This document shows positions 7,894-17,870 of a DNA stretch of 55,159 nt, one piece after another. This DNA comes from Phycisphaera mikurensis. GTDB lineage: Bacteria > Planctomycetota > Phycisphaerae > WQYP01. The notes beneath the pieces are model-generated. The model searched no databases and was not told the DNA's origin. It was given only the letters and a program-made list of their open reading frames with translations. Numbering within the stretch: position 1 is the first letter of the stretch; each line of letters starts with the position of its first letter. The DNA lies in contig DZDI01000005.1 of assembly GCA_022730455.1 (NCBI GenBank), positions 1-55,159 on the forward strand. The letters are read 5' to 3'. The position numbers and the translations under genes were made by a program.

Positions 7894-10242
7894 TTATTTT
7901 TCCTGCGACAACGATGGCGGCACATCGTCCTGTGCGGCTGCCCAGTTTTTGCTGGGGGTGGTACCGGCGGTCACATGCCAGGTGCCGCCCTGAAATACCG
8001 TCTGCTCCGGCAGCCACGGTTTGTTCAGCGGCTTACCATCCACCGTTGCCGCTTGGATGTACATATCCTTGCCACCACCGTTGGAGGTAGTGATGACGAA
8101 CGTTTTTCCTGTATGCGGGGCCTGCAAATGGATGGTAATGGTGGGAAATCTTGGCGTGCTGAGTTCAAAATCCGGCACGCCGGGATCAACCTGATACAAC
8201 CCGATCTGCGACAGGACGTACCATGCTGACATTTCGCCGCAATCGTCATTGCCGGCGCCCTTGGTCTTGCTCCACGCTAGGCCGAACGGGGAATCGGTGA
8301 AACTGGTATCGGCATTTTCAGCCACCCAGTACTGCGTGCGCCACGGTTGGCGGCAATAGTCAAAAAGATAGGGAGCCTGCAAATCCGGCTCATTGGTGGG
8401 ATCGTAATAGCCACCCGTAAAAAAATGCTGCAACCGCCTTGCAAAGGGCTTGTTTCCGCCCATCAGAGCGACCAAACCATGTACATCTTCCGGTACAAGC
8501 CAATCGTATTCCCAAGCTGAACCCTCGCAGTAGAATTGCCAGTTGTCTTGGTCGCGGGCGGCTTTAGTCAGCGGCATCCACGCCCCCTGCGCATTGCGCC
8601 CTTGCATAAACATGGTGGCCGGGTTGTACATGGAGGTATATTGCAGCGCATCGCCAAATAACACACTCGCGGCCTGCGGCATGTGTAGGTCCAGCGCCAG
8701 ATGGCCCAGCGACGCAAAGGCAATATCAGTTTCCTCCGCCGAGGCCACGTTGCTGTTGACCGGCAGAACACTGCCATATCGCTGCTCGGGTAGGCTTTGA
8801 TAGGGATGGACAGCGCTCGTATCCGCATGGCCGTCAAGAAAATTTGGAAAGCACTGTTTAGCCATGGCGTGATAGGCGGCGCGGATATTGAAATGGTTCA
8901 GGCCCGCCTGCCAGATTTCGACCAAGCAGTTGGTCAGCGGGAGACCATTCATCACACCAGTAGGCCGATTGGCGAATGGCCAGCGGTCGATATATCCAAG
9001 TTGCTTGGCCATCTCTACCACGGACTGGGCCATGTCCTGCGCTCGCTGTGGTTCAATCATGGTCAACAGAGGCATTTCACTGCGGTAAATATCCCAGCCG
9101 GACCAGTTGGCGTAAATATGTTTATGGCCTGCCGGCACATGGTGAATCTTATCGTCGTAACCGATGTACCGGCCATCGACATCATCAAACACACTTGGCA
9201 ACAGTAAGGTATGGTAAAGAGCAGTGTAGAAAACCCTACGATGCGTTAGCGAACCGCCTCGCACGGTGATGACGGACAGCGCCTTATTCCATCGGGCGTG
9301 CGCTTGGGCACGCATGGCGGAAAAATTAAATTGCGGCATCTCGGCGTGGAGATTCCTCTTAGCGCCGCCGACACTGACAAACGATATGCCAATTCGAACC
9401 TTCACCACCCTTGTGTGACCGGTTGACGGATAGCTTACAAAAGCTCCGATGGGCGGACCGGGAAGCCGCAGCTTAAACGCCGGGTTGGCTGCGGTGATCG
9501 CGGCCCCGACATTTTCACGCTGTACCTGATTGGCCACGTGTGGCTTAATGGCGGTGCCTTGCCATACGCCGTAGGTTTTGAACGGCCGGCTGAATTTCAT
9601 GACGAAGTAGACCGTAAATGGCTCGTTGGTTTGGCAGAACGTCAAGCTGGTAACCGAACCGGTAATGGTATGGTCGTTGAGGATATGGATATTAGAAGCC
9701 ACCGTTGTGGTGACGGTATGGCTGATGGGGACCAGAATATTGGCCTGTTTGCCGGCCGGGAAAGTAAACTTTGCCATGCCGCAGCGGGTAGTGGCGGTCA
9801 ATTGGGCGTTGATGCCCCAGGTTTTCATGAACACGCGATAGTAGCCGGGAGAGGCCGCCTCCTGTTTGTGGCTGAAATTAAAACCGTATTGTTGCGGCTG
9901 CACTTGCAGCGGCCCAGTGGTAGCCGTAAAAAAAACATCGCCATAGCTGGGACACCCAACGCCACTGAGGTGCGTCATACTGAAACCGCTTATGTGGTTT
10001 TGCTGATAAATGTAGTAACTGTTGGTGTGCATGTCCGGGCTTAGTTCCACCATGCCGAACGGCGTAATCGCCCCTGGAACGATGTCACCGCCCAATGCAG
10101 TGCCCACAAAAGGGTTAACCAAGGCCGCTAAATCTGCGCCGTATGCGACCCTGCCTGCGGGTATCAGCAGCGCCAAGAGCATGGTCATCAAACTCATCCG
10201 GATCACGAACCGATATACGCGGGGGAAATACTCTTGCAACAT
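7894..10242 (-). CDS. GH92 alpha-mannosidase
   Basis: A 782-residue GH92 enzyme, a calcium-dependent inverting exo-alpha-mannosidase acting outside the cytoplasm. Seen: a hydrophobic Sec-type signal over about residues 10-35 ending near GRVAYGAD; the N-terminal beta domain beginning NPFVGTALGGDIVPGA with TPFGMVELSPD and FSMTHLSGVGCP; and in the C-terminal barrel GNDDCGEMSAWYVLSQIGLY, the most characteristic GH92 signature, carrying the paired aspartates of the catalytic base. The length is that of a typical single GH92. Start ATG at 10242 is preceded by AGGAG with 6-base spacing; an upstream in-frame ATG lacks this. Unlike most enzymes in the cluster it lacks the RR motif. It is 52 bases downstream of the pectin-lyase-fold gene, so an operon is likely. 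Confidence 0.92.
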   Translation of the reverse strand: MLQEYFPRVYRFVIRMSLMTMLLALLIPAGRVAYGADLAALVNPFVGTALGGDIVPGAITPFGMVELSPDMHTNSYYIYQQNHISGFSMTHLSGVGCPSYGDVFFTATTGPLQVQPQQYGFNFSHKQEAASPGYYRVFMKTWGINAQLTATTRCGMAKFTFPAGKQANILVPISHTVTTTVASNIHILNDHTITGSVTSLTFCQTNEPFTVYFVMKFSRPFKTYGVWQGTAIKPHVANQVQRENVGAAITAANPAFKLRLPGPPIGAFVSYPSTGHTRVVKVRIGISFVSVGGAKRNLHAEMPQFNFSAMRAQAHARWNKALSVITVRGGSLTHRRVFYTALYHTLLLPSVFDDVDGRYIGYDDKIHHVPAGHKHIYANWSGWDIYRSEMPLLTMIEPQRAQDMAQSVVEMAKQLGYIDRWPFANRPTGVMNGLPLTNCLVEIWQAGLNHFNIRAAYHAMAKQCFPNFLDGHADTSAVHPYQSLPEQRYGSVLPVNSNVASAEETDIAFASLGHLALDLHMPQAASVLFGDALQYTSMYNPATMFMQGRNAQGAWMPLTKAARDQDNWQFYCEGSAWEYDWLVPEDVHGLVALMGGNKPFARRLQHFFTGGYYDPTNEPDLQAPYLFDYCRQPWRTQYWVAENADTSFTDSPFGLAWSKTKGAGNDDCGEMSAWYVLSQIGLYQVDPGVPDFELSTPRFPTITIHLQAPHTGKTFVITTSNGGGKDMYIQAATVDGKPLNKPWLPEQTVFQGGTWHVTAGTTPSKNWAAAQDDVPPSLSQEK

Positions 10243-10294
10243 GAAATCTCCTTGTACGTGCGCGATCGCAGCCATTTATCAGTAACTGTGCATC

Positions 10295-11659
10295 CTACTT
10301 AGCGTCACTCCCGACTGCAATGTTGGAATGAATTTGAAAGTGCGATGGGGGTAGTTCTTTTGAATGATCCACGACAAACGCGGTGGTCGCCGTGATATTC
10401 CCTGTTATGACCGCCCCGACACAATTGTTCGTGATGCCCACGATTGTTTTTCGGCTCTTGGCGGGGACCGGATGAAATCGGCAGTTACTGATGATGGCAG
10501 GTGCACCGTCGCAGAGGATCGCGGGCTCGCCGCGATTATGCATATCCCAAGCCCCGTTGAAATTACAGCCGATGAGGCTCACCACACCGGCACCCTGCAC
10601 CGTTCCGAAGTGTTTGAGGTTGCCACCCCAAAACGCGCAATTGGTCATGCATACCTGTCCGGTATTGGCCGAATTAATGATAAACACCTGCGGGTCCGAA
10701 CCCAGATAGGCCGCAAATTCGCCATTGGTGATCTGCAGCCCGACAATGGATTCGGCTGCATCCACCTGCACCGGATAGTGGCAGGTGTCTGCCCCCAAAC
10801 CCAGAAAATTACCGTAGCAGGCACCACTTGGTGTCTGGACAAAATGGTAGCCAGTGTGATATTGGAAGCAAAACGTATTAAAAACATACTGGGCATCGCT
10901 GCGGCCAAAACGAAAGGCGGTGCCATGGGTCTCGACCCACGTATCCAGCGGGGTATTAATTCCACCCCAGAAGGGAAAAAAATGAATGTTTTCGATACGT
11001 CCAACATCGTAGCACTGGTCTACGTAAACGCCCGTCTTCATCGGGCGCCCATAGACCCTTGCGATGTAATGTCGCCCGGCACCGGTAAGGTTGATTCCCT
11101 GGTACGGATTGGTAAGCGCCACGTCAATGACCGATAAATCCTGCGGGAAATGCTGGCTCTGGATGGTCCAAGAATACGGTGCCGGCTCGACGGCTTCAGG
11201 ATCTTGTTCAGGATAATAAATTGCGAGCCCGCGGATCGTGCAATTATTGCCTGCGACGCCAATAAATGGTGGCCCATCTTCACGGCCCCGCCCCTGGGTC
11301 GGCAGCAGCTCAGTTCCGCCCGCCGAGCCGGCAATATATGCCGGTGGAGCGCGAAACACCCCCTCCAGGGTTGTATTAGCTGGGATGGTTAAGTGCCCTT
11401 TGAAAAGGTATCTCCCAGCCGGTACGTGCACAATGCCCCCACCGCGTGCGTGGACCAAATCCAGCGCCCTCTGAAACGCCGCGGTGTTGTCCGTTTTGGC
11501 ATCGCCCCGCGCGCCACAATCACGCACATCAAGAGCGATTAAATTGGGCGCAGTGCCCCCGTCGTGCGGTTGCGCCGCCCTCACGGCATGGCGCCCAGCT
11601 ACCACCGCACCAGCCATTCCGGCCATCGCCAGCCAATTGCGTCTGGAATATTCCGCCAT
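10295..11659 (-). CDS. Pectin-lyase-fold protein (Pectate_lyase_3-like), Tat-exported
   Basis: About 454 residues. An RR signal (SRRNWLAMAGMAGAVVAG) is followed by VRDCGARGDAKTDNTAAFQ and GGIVHVPAGRYLFKG, the standard opening of the Pectate_lyase_3/GH28-like right-handed beta-helix. Repeating short strands with inward Asn and Gly (for example GVAGNNCTIRGLAIYYP) run to the end. Enzymatic class (lyase, GH28, GH55 or binding only) cannot be fixed: I do not see the GH28 NTD/GHG/RIK set. Start ATG at 11659 with AGGGA 10 bases upstream; a second ATG at 11677 adds six residues. It is first of the probable operon with GH92 and GH78. It probably acts on a pectic or host-glycan backbone whose side chains the neighbours remove. 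Confidence 0.75.
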   Translation of the reverse strand: MAEYSRRNWLAMAGMAGAVVAGRHAVRAAQPHDGGTAPNLIALDVRDCGARGDAKTDNTAAFQRALDLVHARGGGIVHVPAGRYLFKGHLTIPANTTLEGVFRAPPAYIAGSAGGTELLPTQGRGREDGPPFIGVAGNNCTIRGLAIYYPEQDPEAVEPAPYSWTIQSQHFPQDLSVIDVALTNPYQGINLTGAGRHYIARVYGRPMKTGVYVDQCYDVGRIENIHFFPFWGGINTPLDTWVETHGTAFRFGRSDAQYVFNTFCFQYHTGYHFVQTPSGACYGNFLGLGADTCHYPVQVDAAESIVGLQITNGEFAAYLGSDPQVFIINSANTGQVCMTNCAFWGGNLKHFGTVQGAGVVSLIGCNFNGAWDMHNRGEPAILCDGAPAIISNCRFHPVPAKSRKTIVGITNNCVGAVITGNITATTAFVVDHSKELPPSHFQIHSNIAVGSDAK

Positions 11660-11745
11660 TTTATGAATTCCCTTCAATCACATAGGCCGGCGTCCCGTCC
11701 ATTTACAACGCCAACAAAAGAAATTGATTACCACGCAACTGTGGG

Positions 11746-11772
11746 TTTTTAGGACAGAACATCAACTGTCAA
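11746..11772 (-). promoter_or_regulatory. Possible promoter for the pectin-lyase/GH92/GH78 operon
   Basis: On the minus strand a perfect TTGACA (11767-11772) is followed after only 15 bases by TAAAAA (11746-11751). The short spacing makes this weak; the location, about 90 bases upstream of the first start, is sensible. Confidence 0.25.
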
Positions 11773-11887
11773 CTTTGGTCAGCCAAGCATCCACCCGCCG
11801 CCGCGGTGGCTGAGGCTCACTGGGGCGGAAGGGATCTATTGCCACACGACAGCGAATTATCCAAGAGCCACTGGCGAGCTGTGCAGG

Positions 11888-12790
11888 CTACCATCCAAAA
11901 TATATGCCGAAACCATAAAAACGCACCTTGATATCAGACATTGGCACCCAGTGGACCGAGCCGTCGTTGTACAACTCGTGCTCTCCTGCGGGCAAATAGT
12001 TTCCGTTGGTACCGTCCACGTGATTGGACCACGGTGCTCCAGCGATGGGCCAAGTGGTGGTGAATCCCGCCGTGGCGGAGACATTTGAGAACAGGGCGTT
12101 GTCCGTTACCAAAATCGTTCCGTCACCGGACTGAGGATTAAGCGCCGGCTCGTGCGCGGGGTCGCCGTTGACGAAACTCCAAGAGCCGAGCGTACCAGCA
12201 CTGGCAGTGCCGCTGGCCACCGGTCCCTGCCCAGGCGTGCCGTCGTAGATGCCATCTACGGCACCCACATCGTAACTCGTCTTGTAATTAAGTCCGTAGT
12301 CGACCCAGTAGCTGTATCCGGTGAGGAGATACCAGTTGTCAACGAGCCCCTGCGTATCGTAATGGGCAGGCGAAACCATCTCCTGCTGGGTAAGCCCGCT
12401 GCTCGTCTCCGGGCAGTACAGCAGGCTCATGCCAGCCGATGTCGGGTTCAGGATACCGGGCCTGACGGTTGATGGGATCATGCCCGCGCCTGCCACGCCA
12501 AATGAGTCGTAGTACAACAACCCCAGCCCCGCCATCGGATACGTTTCTTGGCCCCAGTTGGTGATATCCTGAAACGGGTATTCGCCCACGAAGGCCAGCG
12601 GATATTGACCGCGGTATTCGCCAGCGTATTCGTGCAGCGCAATGCCAATCTGCCTTAAATTGGAGGCGCATTGGATTCTCTGGGCTAATATTCTCGCCTT
12701 GGCCAGCGCCGGCAGGAGCAATGCCATCAGGATAGCGATTATGCCAATCACCACCAACAATTCAACAAGGGTAAATGCGTGGCGCTTCAT
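11888..12790 (-). CDS. Type II secretion-type pseudopilin with prepilin leader
   Basis: A 300-residue protein with a class III prepilin signal: [19 protein letters not shown], cleaved before F by a prepilin peptidase, then a long hydrophobic assembly helix. The C-terminal globular part ends with a [15 protein letters not shown] block, the H..G..DGSV tail seen in the many Planctomycetes pseudopilins (DUF1559 and relatives). Role by family: minor component of a type II/IV pilus-like fibre or a surface-displayed protein; such genes are numerous in this phylum. Start ATG at 12790, preceded by GGAGG; the longer frame upstream is rejected because the leader must be N-terminal. It follows the PEP-CTERM gene by 77 bases and is probably co-transcribed. 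Confidence 0.88.
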   Translation of the reverse strand: MKRHAFTLVELLVVIGIIAILMALLLPALAKARILAQRIQCASNLRQIGIALHEYAGEYRGQYPLAFVGEYPFQDITNWGQETYPMAGLGLLYYDSFGVAGAGMIPSTVRPGILNPTSAGMSLLYCPETSSGLTQQEMVSPAHYDTQGLVDNWYLLTGYSYWVDYGLNYKTSYDVGAVDGIYDGTPGQGPVASGTASAGTLGSWSFVNGDPAHEPALNPQSGDGTILVTDNALFSNVSATAGFTTTWPIAGAPWSNHVDGTNGNYLPAGEHELYNDGSVHWVPMSDIKVRFYGFGIYFGW

Positions 12791-12867
12791 GAGATGGCCT
12801 CCGTTTTTTGATATCGATAATACCGCCAAAAGCCAGGCGCCATAAGCCAAAAGTTGGCCATGGCCAT

Positions 12868-13707
12868 TCAGGTACGTCGCCGCTTGGTTAACAGAAGCAG
12901 ACCGGATACGCCCCCCACCATCAGCCCCAGAGTCGCTGGTTCAGGCACAGGTGAAAATGAGAGCTCAAAGTTGCTGAACTGGCCGGAGGTGGCAATGGTA
13001 TTCAAACCAACGGCGGTAATGGCGGGGTTGGATGAGAATCCCTCGACCGGCGATACCGCGGTGCCGTTGTCAAATACTTGGTAGGTCCAAGCGCTGCTTC
13101 CCGTGTTCAGCACAATCGAGAGTTTTTGGATTTCGGTGGCACTGCTGCCAGTTGGGGGAGAAAAGTTTTGGCCGTAGACCGTGGCAGCGGGACCGGTGAA
13201 AAGCGAACCGATATAGGTGCCACTGGAGGGCGGAGCATGCACCAAAGTCCAAGGTGTGGCGCCCGGTCCGCCGCCCGAATCAGGCTGATCAAAGCGATTG
13301 TTGGTTATTGGATTCGTCATAAAGCCAAGCGCAAGCCAGGCGTTCGCAGCAGTTGTCTGCATGCCTACCGACAGGGTGTAGACCTGTCCACTGCTGGGTG
13401 TGAAGTCGAGGTAGGCGATGATGCCGTTACCAGTCGACGTTGTCGCGGTGCCGTTATCAGCGAACCCAGCGTAACCGGTGGTAACGCCAGCGATCCAAGT
13501 TGGGCTGCTGCCATTATCAGTGGTCGGTGCGGCACCGTTCAACGGTGTGGTTGAACTGCCGCTGAAACTATCTTGATAGATGACGGTGCTGGCCGACGCC
13601 GCGCCAGCCATCAGGCCGCCCAATCCCAGTGTCCCGAGGGCTATTGGAGCCAGCCCCAGAACTGCCAGGGAACAACCACGACAAATCGAAAAACCTTTAG
13701 AACCCAT
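12868..13707 (-). CDS. PEP-CTERM surface-sorted protein
   Basis: A 279-residue secreted protein. An N-terminal signal peptide (hydrophobic to about residue 40, ending AGAASAS) leads into a beta-rich domain (VIYQDSFSG..., [18 protein letters not shown]) resembling a concanavalin/LamG-like or CBM-like sandwich. The C-terminus is [16 protein letters not shown], a hydrophobic stretch and TKRRRT, a textbook PEP-CTERM anchor processed by an exosortase (EpsH/XrtA type) encoded elsewhere. The domain has no visible catalytic motif; glycan binding is a guess from shape and context. Start ATG at 13707 with GAGGAG 6 bases upstream. The promoter lies about 190 bases upstream with an operator-like palindrome at the expected transcription start. 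Confidence 0.88.
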   Translation of the reverse strand: MGSKGFSICRGCSLAVLGLAPIALGTLGLGGLMAGAASASTVIYQDSFSGSSTTPLNGAAPTTDNGSSPTWIAGVTTGYAGFADNGTATTSTGNGIIAYLDFTPSSGQVYTLSVGMQTTAANAWLALGFMTNPITNNRFDQPDSGGGPGATPWTLVHAPPSSGTYIGSLFTGPAATVYGQNFSPPTGSSATEIQKLSIVLNTGSSAWTYQVFDNGTAVSPVEGFSSNPAITAVGLNTIATSGQFSNFELSFSPVPEPATLGLMVGGVSGLLLLTKRRRT

Positions 13708-13871
13708 AAAAATCTCCTCGCTCCTCGTGGGAGCCTATCAGGTTTCCCGCCGACCGGGCGGGGTGCGGGTCCACGCGCCAACTGCGCCGGGGACATTGAA
13801 TTTACTGCAACCGTTCGCGGCCTTTCGAGCCGCCAGACTTTTCACCGCCGCGATCCGTATCGAACATTTAA

Positions 13872-13896
13872 GATACCGATCACTGATACCGGTACC
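13872..13896 (-). promoter_or_regulatory. Operator-like imperfect palindrome at the PEP-CTERM promoter start
   Basis: The core ACCGATCACTGATACCGGT is an imperfect inverted repeat (ATCA-C-TGAT centre, ACCG and CGGT arms). The same stretch also reads as GATACCG twice, 13 bases apart. It overlaps the predicted transcription start, where a repressor would block initiation. The obvious candidate is the GntR/LacI-type regulator encoded about 100 bases away. Confidence 0.4.
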
Positions 13897-13899
13897 TTC

Positions 13900-13927
13900 A
13901 TTGTACAGCAGAAGGCATCCAAGGCAA
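13900..13927 (-). promoter_or_regulatory. Probable promoter of the PEP-CTERM/pseudopilin operon
   Basis: Minus strand: -35 TTGCCT (13922-13927), 16-base spacer, -10 TACAAT (13900-13905). The predicted start is near 13893, giving a leader of about 186 bases. Confidence 0.4.
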
Positions 13928-13989
13928 AGCCTTATTGCCGATAATTTGTCAAACTCTTGCTAGCTAACGCCCTATAACCTTTCGGAGAA

Positions 13990-15168
13990 CTATGGGTGGC
14001 GCCGTTTTTTTTGAATATTCCGAATTTGGCTCTTCGTTGGCCTCCGACGTGGGGCCGGCCCAATGGATCCGCCATCCTGCCAGGTGACCGGAAGCACGTG
14101 ATGCGGTAAATCATATCCCGCCATGATGTCGGAGCCGCTCTTGCTCCTCGCCATCATATCCAGCAATATGTCCATGGCCGCACTTCCCATTTCGCGTGCA
14201 GGCTGGCGGATGGTTGCCAGCGATGGTGTCAACAGGCGGCACGACGGATCACCATCAAACCCGACCACGCTGACATCTTCCGGAATTCGCAACCCTGAGG
14301 CGCGAATAGCCTCGTATCCGCGTATTGCGGCATGGTCGTTATTGTAAAAAATAGCGGTTGGCGGATCCGGCAAGCCGAGGAGCTCTCTGGTAAGCCGGTC
14401 GATCTCAGCGAATGGATCCTCCATCAGGGTTGCCCGGAGCTCACGATTGAGCGACCGGTCAAAGGGCAGATTGGCGTCGGCGAGCGCATCCTGCACACCT
14501 TGGGCCCGCTGCCGGGTGGTGTCGGCGGAAAAACTGATGTACCCAATCCGGCGGTGGCCGCGCTGGATTAGTTCCCGTCCCACCAGATAGCCACCGCGAT
14601 AGTTGTCCGCTAAAACGGTTGGGACATCAATATCGCGAAGAGATTCGTCGACCAGAACAAATGGATATCGGGCGGCCTTGAGCCCATAGAGCACCTCTGC
14701 AAAACGCTTGTGGTGAAGCGACCAGATGATCGCGCCGCGGGCAGCCGTAGCAGGTAGGTGGCGTAGAGTCTCCAAGTCGGAGTCGAAACTGCCATGGGCG
14801 TCGTAAACCTGCGTCTGCACACCCACCCTTAGGGCCGCGGCTTTTGCTCCACCGGCCATCTCAATGCAAAGATGCGCCGCCAACCTAGGCACCACCACCT
14901 GTATCCAGTGGGTTACGGAAACCGGCCCCCGAACGTATAGCCCCTTGCCTGGCCGGCGTTCCACCCGGCCATCGCGAACGAGAATATCAACGGCGCGCCG
15001 GACCGACCGACGGCTTGCCCCTTCACGCCGCGCTAAGTCATATTCAGAAACGAGAAACTGGCCCGGCTGTATATTTGGCTCCGCCAGCAACCGCCTGAGC
15101 TTTTGCAATAGCTGTTGGTAGATGTGCAATGCAGGCTTGGCACTGGCTCCGGAACTGGTGCTGCTCAT
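13990..15168 (-). CDS. GntR-HTH/LacI-type ligand-binding transcriptional regulator (AraR-like architecture)
   Basis: A 392-residue repressor with an N-terminal GntR winged helix at about residues 12-82 (IYQQLLQKLRRLLAE, SEYDLARREGASRRSVRRAV, RVERRPGKGLYV) fused to a C-terminal periplasmic-binding-protein-like sensor of the LacI/GalR type (GYLVGRELIQRGHRRIGYIS, PTAIFYNNDHAAI, ISVVGFDGD-like block, ATIRQPAREMGSAAMDILLD). This order matches AraR-type sugar regulators. Expected role: dimeric repressor released by a mono- or oligosaccharide from the cluster. It sits between the PEP-CTERM operon and GH2. No strong Shine-Dalgarno precedes the ATG at 15168. The effector sugar cannot be deduced. The C-terminal tail is basic (RRRPTKSQIRN). 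Confidence 0.88.
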   Translation of the reverse strand: MSSTSSGASAKPALHIYQQLLQKLRRLLAEPNIQPGQFLVSEYDLARREGASRRSVRRAVDILVRDGRVERRPGKGLYVRGPVSVTHWIQVVVPRLAAHLCIEMAGGAKAAALRVGVQTQVYDAHGSFDSDLETLRHLPATAARGAIIWSLHHKRFAEVLYGLKAARYPFVLVDESLRDIDVPTVLADNYRGGYLVGRELIQRGHRRIGYISFSADTTRQRAQGVQDALADANLPFDRSLNRELRATLMEDPFAEIDRLTRELLGLPDPPTAIFYNNDHAAIRGYEAIRASGLRIPEDVSVVGFDGDPSCRLLTPSLATIRQPAREMGSAAMDILLDMMARSKSGSDIMAGYDLPHHVLPVTWQDGGSIGPAPRRRPTKSQIRNIQKKRRHP

Positions 15169-15212
15169 GCTGGTAGTTTACCGTACCCGCAGCACGCGGA
15201 CGAGTGACAGCA

Positions 15213-15250
15213 AGGAGTCTGTCCAAGTATAACGGGACTGCGATGTGCCG
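15213..15250 (+). repeat. Dispersed repeat family 1, copy 3
   Basis: GGAGTCTGTCCAAGTATAAC then GGGACTGCGATGTGCCGG. It sits in the gap between the regulator start and the GH2 stop. One base shorter in the middle than the other copies. Confidence 0.6.
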
Positions 15251-15327
15251 GAAACGCTCCGGATGCAAGGCGTCGGGCCGTGCCGGCCCGCAGGTCAAGG
15301 TGTTTTTGCGGTCTTGCCAATGCGCCT

Positions 15328-17799
15328 TTAACTTCTCACCAGCAGTTCAACGTCCGCTGGTTTAAGTCCGGCGGCAGTTGCCCGCACATGGATCATTCCG
15401 CCTGTTCGGCCCGCCCGCGCCAAGACCATGCACCAGCCGTTGAACGCACTGCGATAATTGGCCTGATTAGGTTCGTGACAATTCGGATCACCATTGCCGA
15501 CCCCAGCGTTGACACCTGCTCCGGTAACGGTGAAATGAACCCGGTTGTTTGCCGTGGGCACCACGCGCCCGGCCGCATCGACAACTGCGACGGCTATAGG
15601 CACGGTATCCTGGCCACCGGCCTGAAGAATATGCCGGTCTGCCGTCAGGAACATCGCCGCTGGCTGCGCAGTGGTTTCGATGCGATGGGTCGCAGCAAGT
15701 ACCCCGCAGTTGTAGCCATGGGCGTCAATATGCCCCGGTGTATATGGCACTTCCCATTGCAGATGCTTCATAGGCGGCATCTTCTTGCGTCCATAACCCC
15801 TGCCATTGATACGCAATTCAATTTCATCACAGTTGCTGTAGCACCAAACACTGATGGATTTGCCTTCATGCCCCGGCCAGTTCCAATGGGGGAAAATATG
15901 CACCAGCGGTTTATCGCCCCACCATGCCTGGTAATACATGGCGATATCCTTGGGAAAGCCGCACATGTCCAACACCCCGAAATGTGAATTTATAGTGGGC
16001 CACGCGGTGGGAGAGGGCTCTCCGCGGTAATCAAAGCCAGTCCAGATAAATCCGCCTGCTATATATTGATCCGCTGCGACGATGGGCCAATACGACTGCA
16101 TGGTGTCGTTGTATGAACTGACGAACCCTGCAGCGATATCGGTTTTATAGATGCCGCGGTCCATTTCGGAATTTCCAATTTCACTTCCGAACATACGGGC
16201 CTCAGGATGATCTTTATGAAATTTGGCATAGTAGTTCGGTGCATAATTGCACCCCTGCAAATCTTCCACGGCTTCAAAACCGCGAAGTTTTTTCAGGTCG
16301 GCCCGCGCCTCCCAGCCGCTCTGCGGGCCCTGGCTGTAATTGGCGTTCATGGCACAGGTGATCGGTCTGGTCCGATCATATTGGTGTATGGATTTCATCA
16401 GATACGCAAAAACTTTTTCTCCATATTCGCTGTTCTGCACAAACATTTCTTCATTGCACAAAGACCACATGATGACGCTGGGGTGATTGCGATCGCGCAG
16501 CACCATCTCATCAACGTGCCATGCATTTTTGTATGGATCGCCGATGTGGCTCTTCGGTGTATAGTCATCGCTGAGGTGACGATTTTCATCCATCACCAGC
16601 ACGCCGAGTTCATCACATGCGTCATAATATGCCGGGGCCATCATGTTGTGAGAGCAGCGAACCGCATTACAGCCCAATTCTTTCAGCTTTCGCACCCGCC
16701 AGTACCACAAGCTGTCTGGCGCACCGATGCCCACCCCCACAAAATCCTGATGGTTGCATGTCCCTTTGAGTTTCACGTGCTTTTCATTGAGGAAGAACCC
16801 ATGGTTGGCGTCATAACGCAACGTCCGAACACCAAATTTCTGTTGATTAAAATCAACCCGCTCCTCACCACGCCTTACCACCGTCAGCAGCGAATAAAGA
16901 TGGCGATCTTCCAGTGACCATAGCGATACCTTCGATAGCCGGGCAGTCTGAAGCAATTCGGCGGTATTGCCTGCCGACACCGTCAATTGACCCGATACGG
17001 TAGCCATCAGAGTTCCCTTGGTGTCCAGCACATGGGAATCAATCGTCAGGTGCTGTTCATCCGATGAATCATTGACCAGGCAGGTTTGGATGCTCAATTC
17101 GGCCGACGGATGGGTACAGACATCGTGCACCTTGCTGACGACGTAGATGCCCCACGGTTTTACATGCACCGGGTCGGCAACGTTCAGCCATACATGTCTG
17201 TAAATACCACCGCCCTCATACCACCAGCCTTCAAATTCCGTTGGATCAACATACACGGCCAGTACGTTATCCCCACCAAATTCAGCAACGTTGGCAATGT
17301 CGAAGCGGAAGGGGGTATAGCCACCGCGATGTCGCCCCAGAAAATGGCCATTCAAATATACGTGTGCATCGCGATAGACACCTTCAAAGTCGATCCAGAT
17401 GGCTTTGCCTCGGTCGGATTCCGCAAGCGAAAAATGCTTCCGATACCACGCTGGAAACACCGGCAGATAGCCATGACTCTTACTGGCTTTAGGATTGTAA
17501 TTTCCCTCGACGATAAAATCGTGCGGTAATTGCACCACGCGCCAAACACTGTCATTAAAATTTTTGGCAACCTGTGGAAAAGCCGCCTTACTGCCAAGCT
17601 CCGCATGATTGGCAGGTTTGGCAGCGAGGGCCTGAAAACGCCAGTCGGCATCCAGCAGTTCGCGCCGGCGGGGGCAGGTGGCTGCGGTCGAGGCGTCTTC
17701 CGCAATGGATTGTCCCTTAGCCGGAACCGCCCATTGAGTCAGCGAAGTGGAGGCGGCGACGAGCAAACCGGTCTTGATGAATTCTCTACGCTGTAACAT
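15328..17799 (-). CDS. GH2 beta-galactosidase/glucuronidase-like, Tat-exported
   Basis: An 823-residue GH2 retaining glycosidase. Seen in order: RR signal (QRREFIKTGLLVAAS), the sugar-binding jelly roll (WRVVQLPHDFIVEGNYNP, AYLNGHFLGRHRGGYTPF-like block), an Ig-like domain, the TIM barrel with LGCNAVRCSHNM and the acid/base in MWSLCNEE at about residue 447, the probable nucleophile in MFGSEIGNSE at about 540, and C-terminal Ig/DUF4982-like domains (WSVWCYSNCDEIELRINGRG). The DUF4982 architecture is common in polysaccharide-utilisation beta-galactosidases. Substrate (galactoside versus glucuronide) is not certain. Start ATG at 17799 has GGAG 8 bases upstream. A pair of CGCGYAAGTTT direct repeats lies about 75 bases upstream. 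Confidence 0.9.
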   Translation of the reverse strand: MLQRREFIKTGLLVAASTSLTQWAVPAKGQSIAEDASTAATCPRRRELLDADWRFQALAAKPANHAELGSKAAFPQVAKNFNDSVWRVVQLPHDFIVEGNYNPKASKSHGYLPVFPAWYRKHFSLAESDRGKAIWIDFEGVYRDAHVYLNGHFLGRHRGGYTPFRFDIANVAEFGGDNVLAVYVDPTEFEGWWYEGGGIYRHVWLNVADPVHVKPWGIYVVSKVHDVCTHPSAELSIQTCLVNDSSDEQHLTIDSHVLDTKGTLMATVSGQLTVSAGNTAELLQTARLSKVSLWSLEDRHLYSLLTVVRRGEERVDFNQQKFGVRTLRYDANHGFFLNEKHVKLKGTCNHQDFVGVGIGAPDSLWYWRVRKLKELGCNAVRCSHNMMAPAYYDACDELGVLVMDENRHLSDDYTPKSHIGDPYKNAWHVDEMVLRDRNHPSVIMWSLCNEEMFVQNSEYGEKVFAYLMKSIHQYDRTRPITCAMNANYSQGPQSGWEARADLKKLRGFEAVEDLQGCNYAPNYYAKFHKDHPEARMFGSEIGNSEMDRGIYKTDIAAGFVSSYNDTMQSYWPIVAADQYIAGGFIWTGFDYRGEPSPTAWPTINSHFGVLDMCGFPKDIAMYYQAWWGDKPLVHIFPHWNWPGHEGKSISVWCYSNCDEIELRINGRGYGRKKMPPMKHLQWEVPYTPGHIDAHGYNCGVLAATHRIETTAQPAAMFLTADRHILQAGGQDTVPIAVAVVDAAGRVVPTANNRVHFTVTGAGVNAGVGNGDPNCHEPNQANYRSAFNGWCMVLARAGRTGGMIHVRATAAGLKPADVELLVRS

Positions 17800-17870
17800 T
17801 CAACATACTCCGCGATAGACTGCCATCGCCGCGAATCCAGTTGGGGTGTAGCCCATTGTGCGCATGGCGA

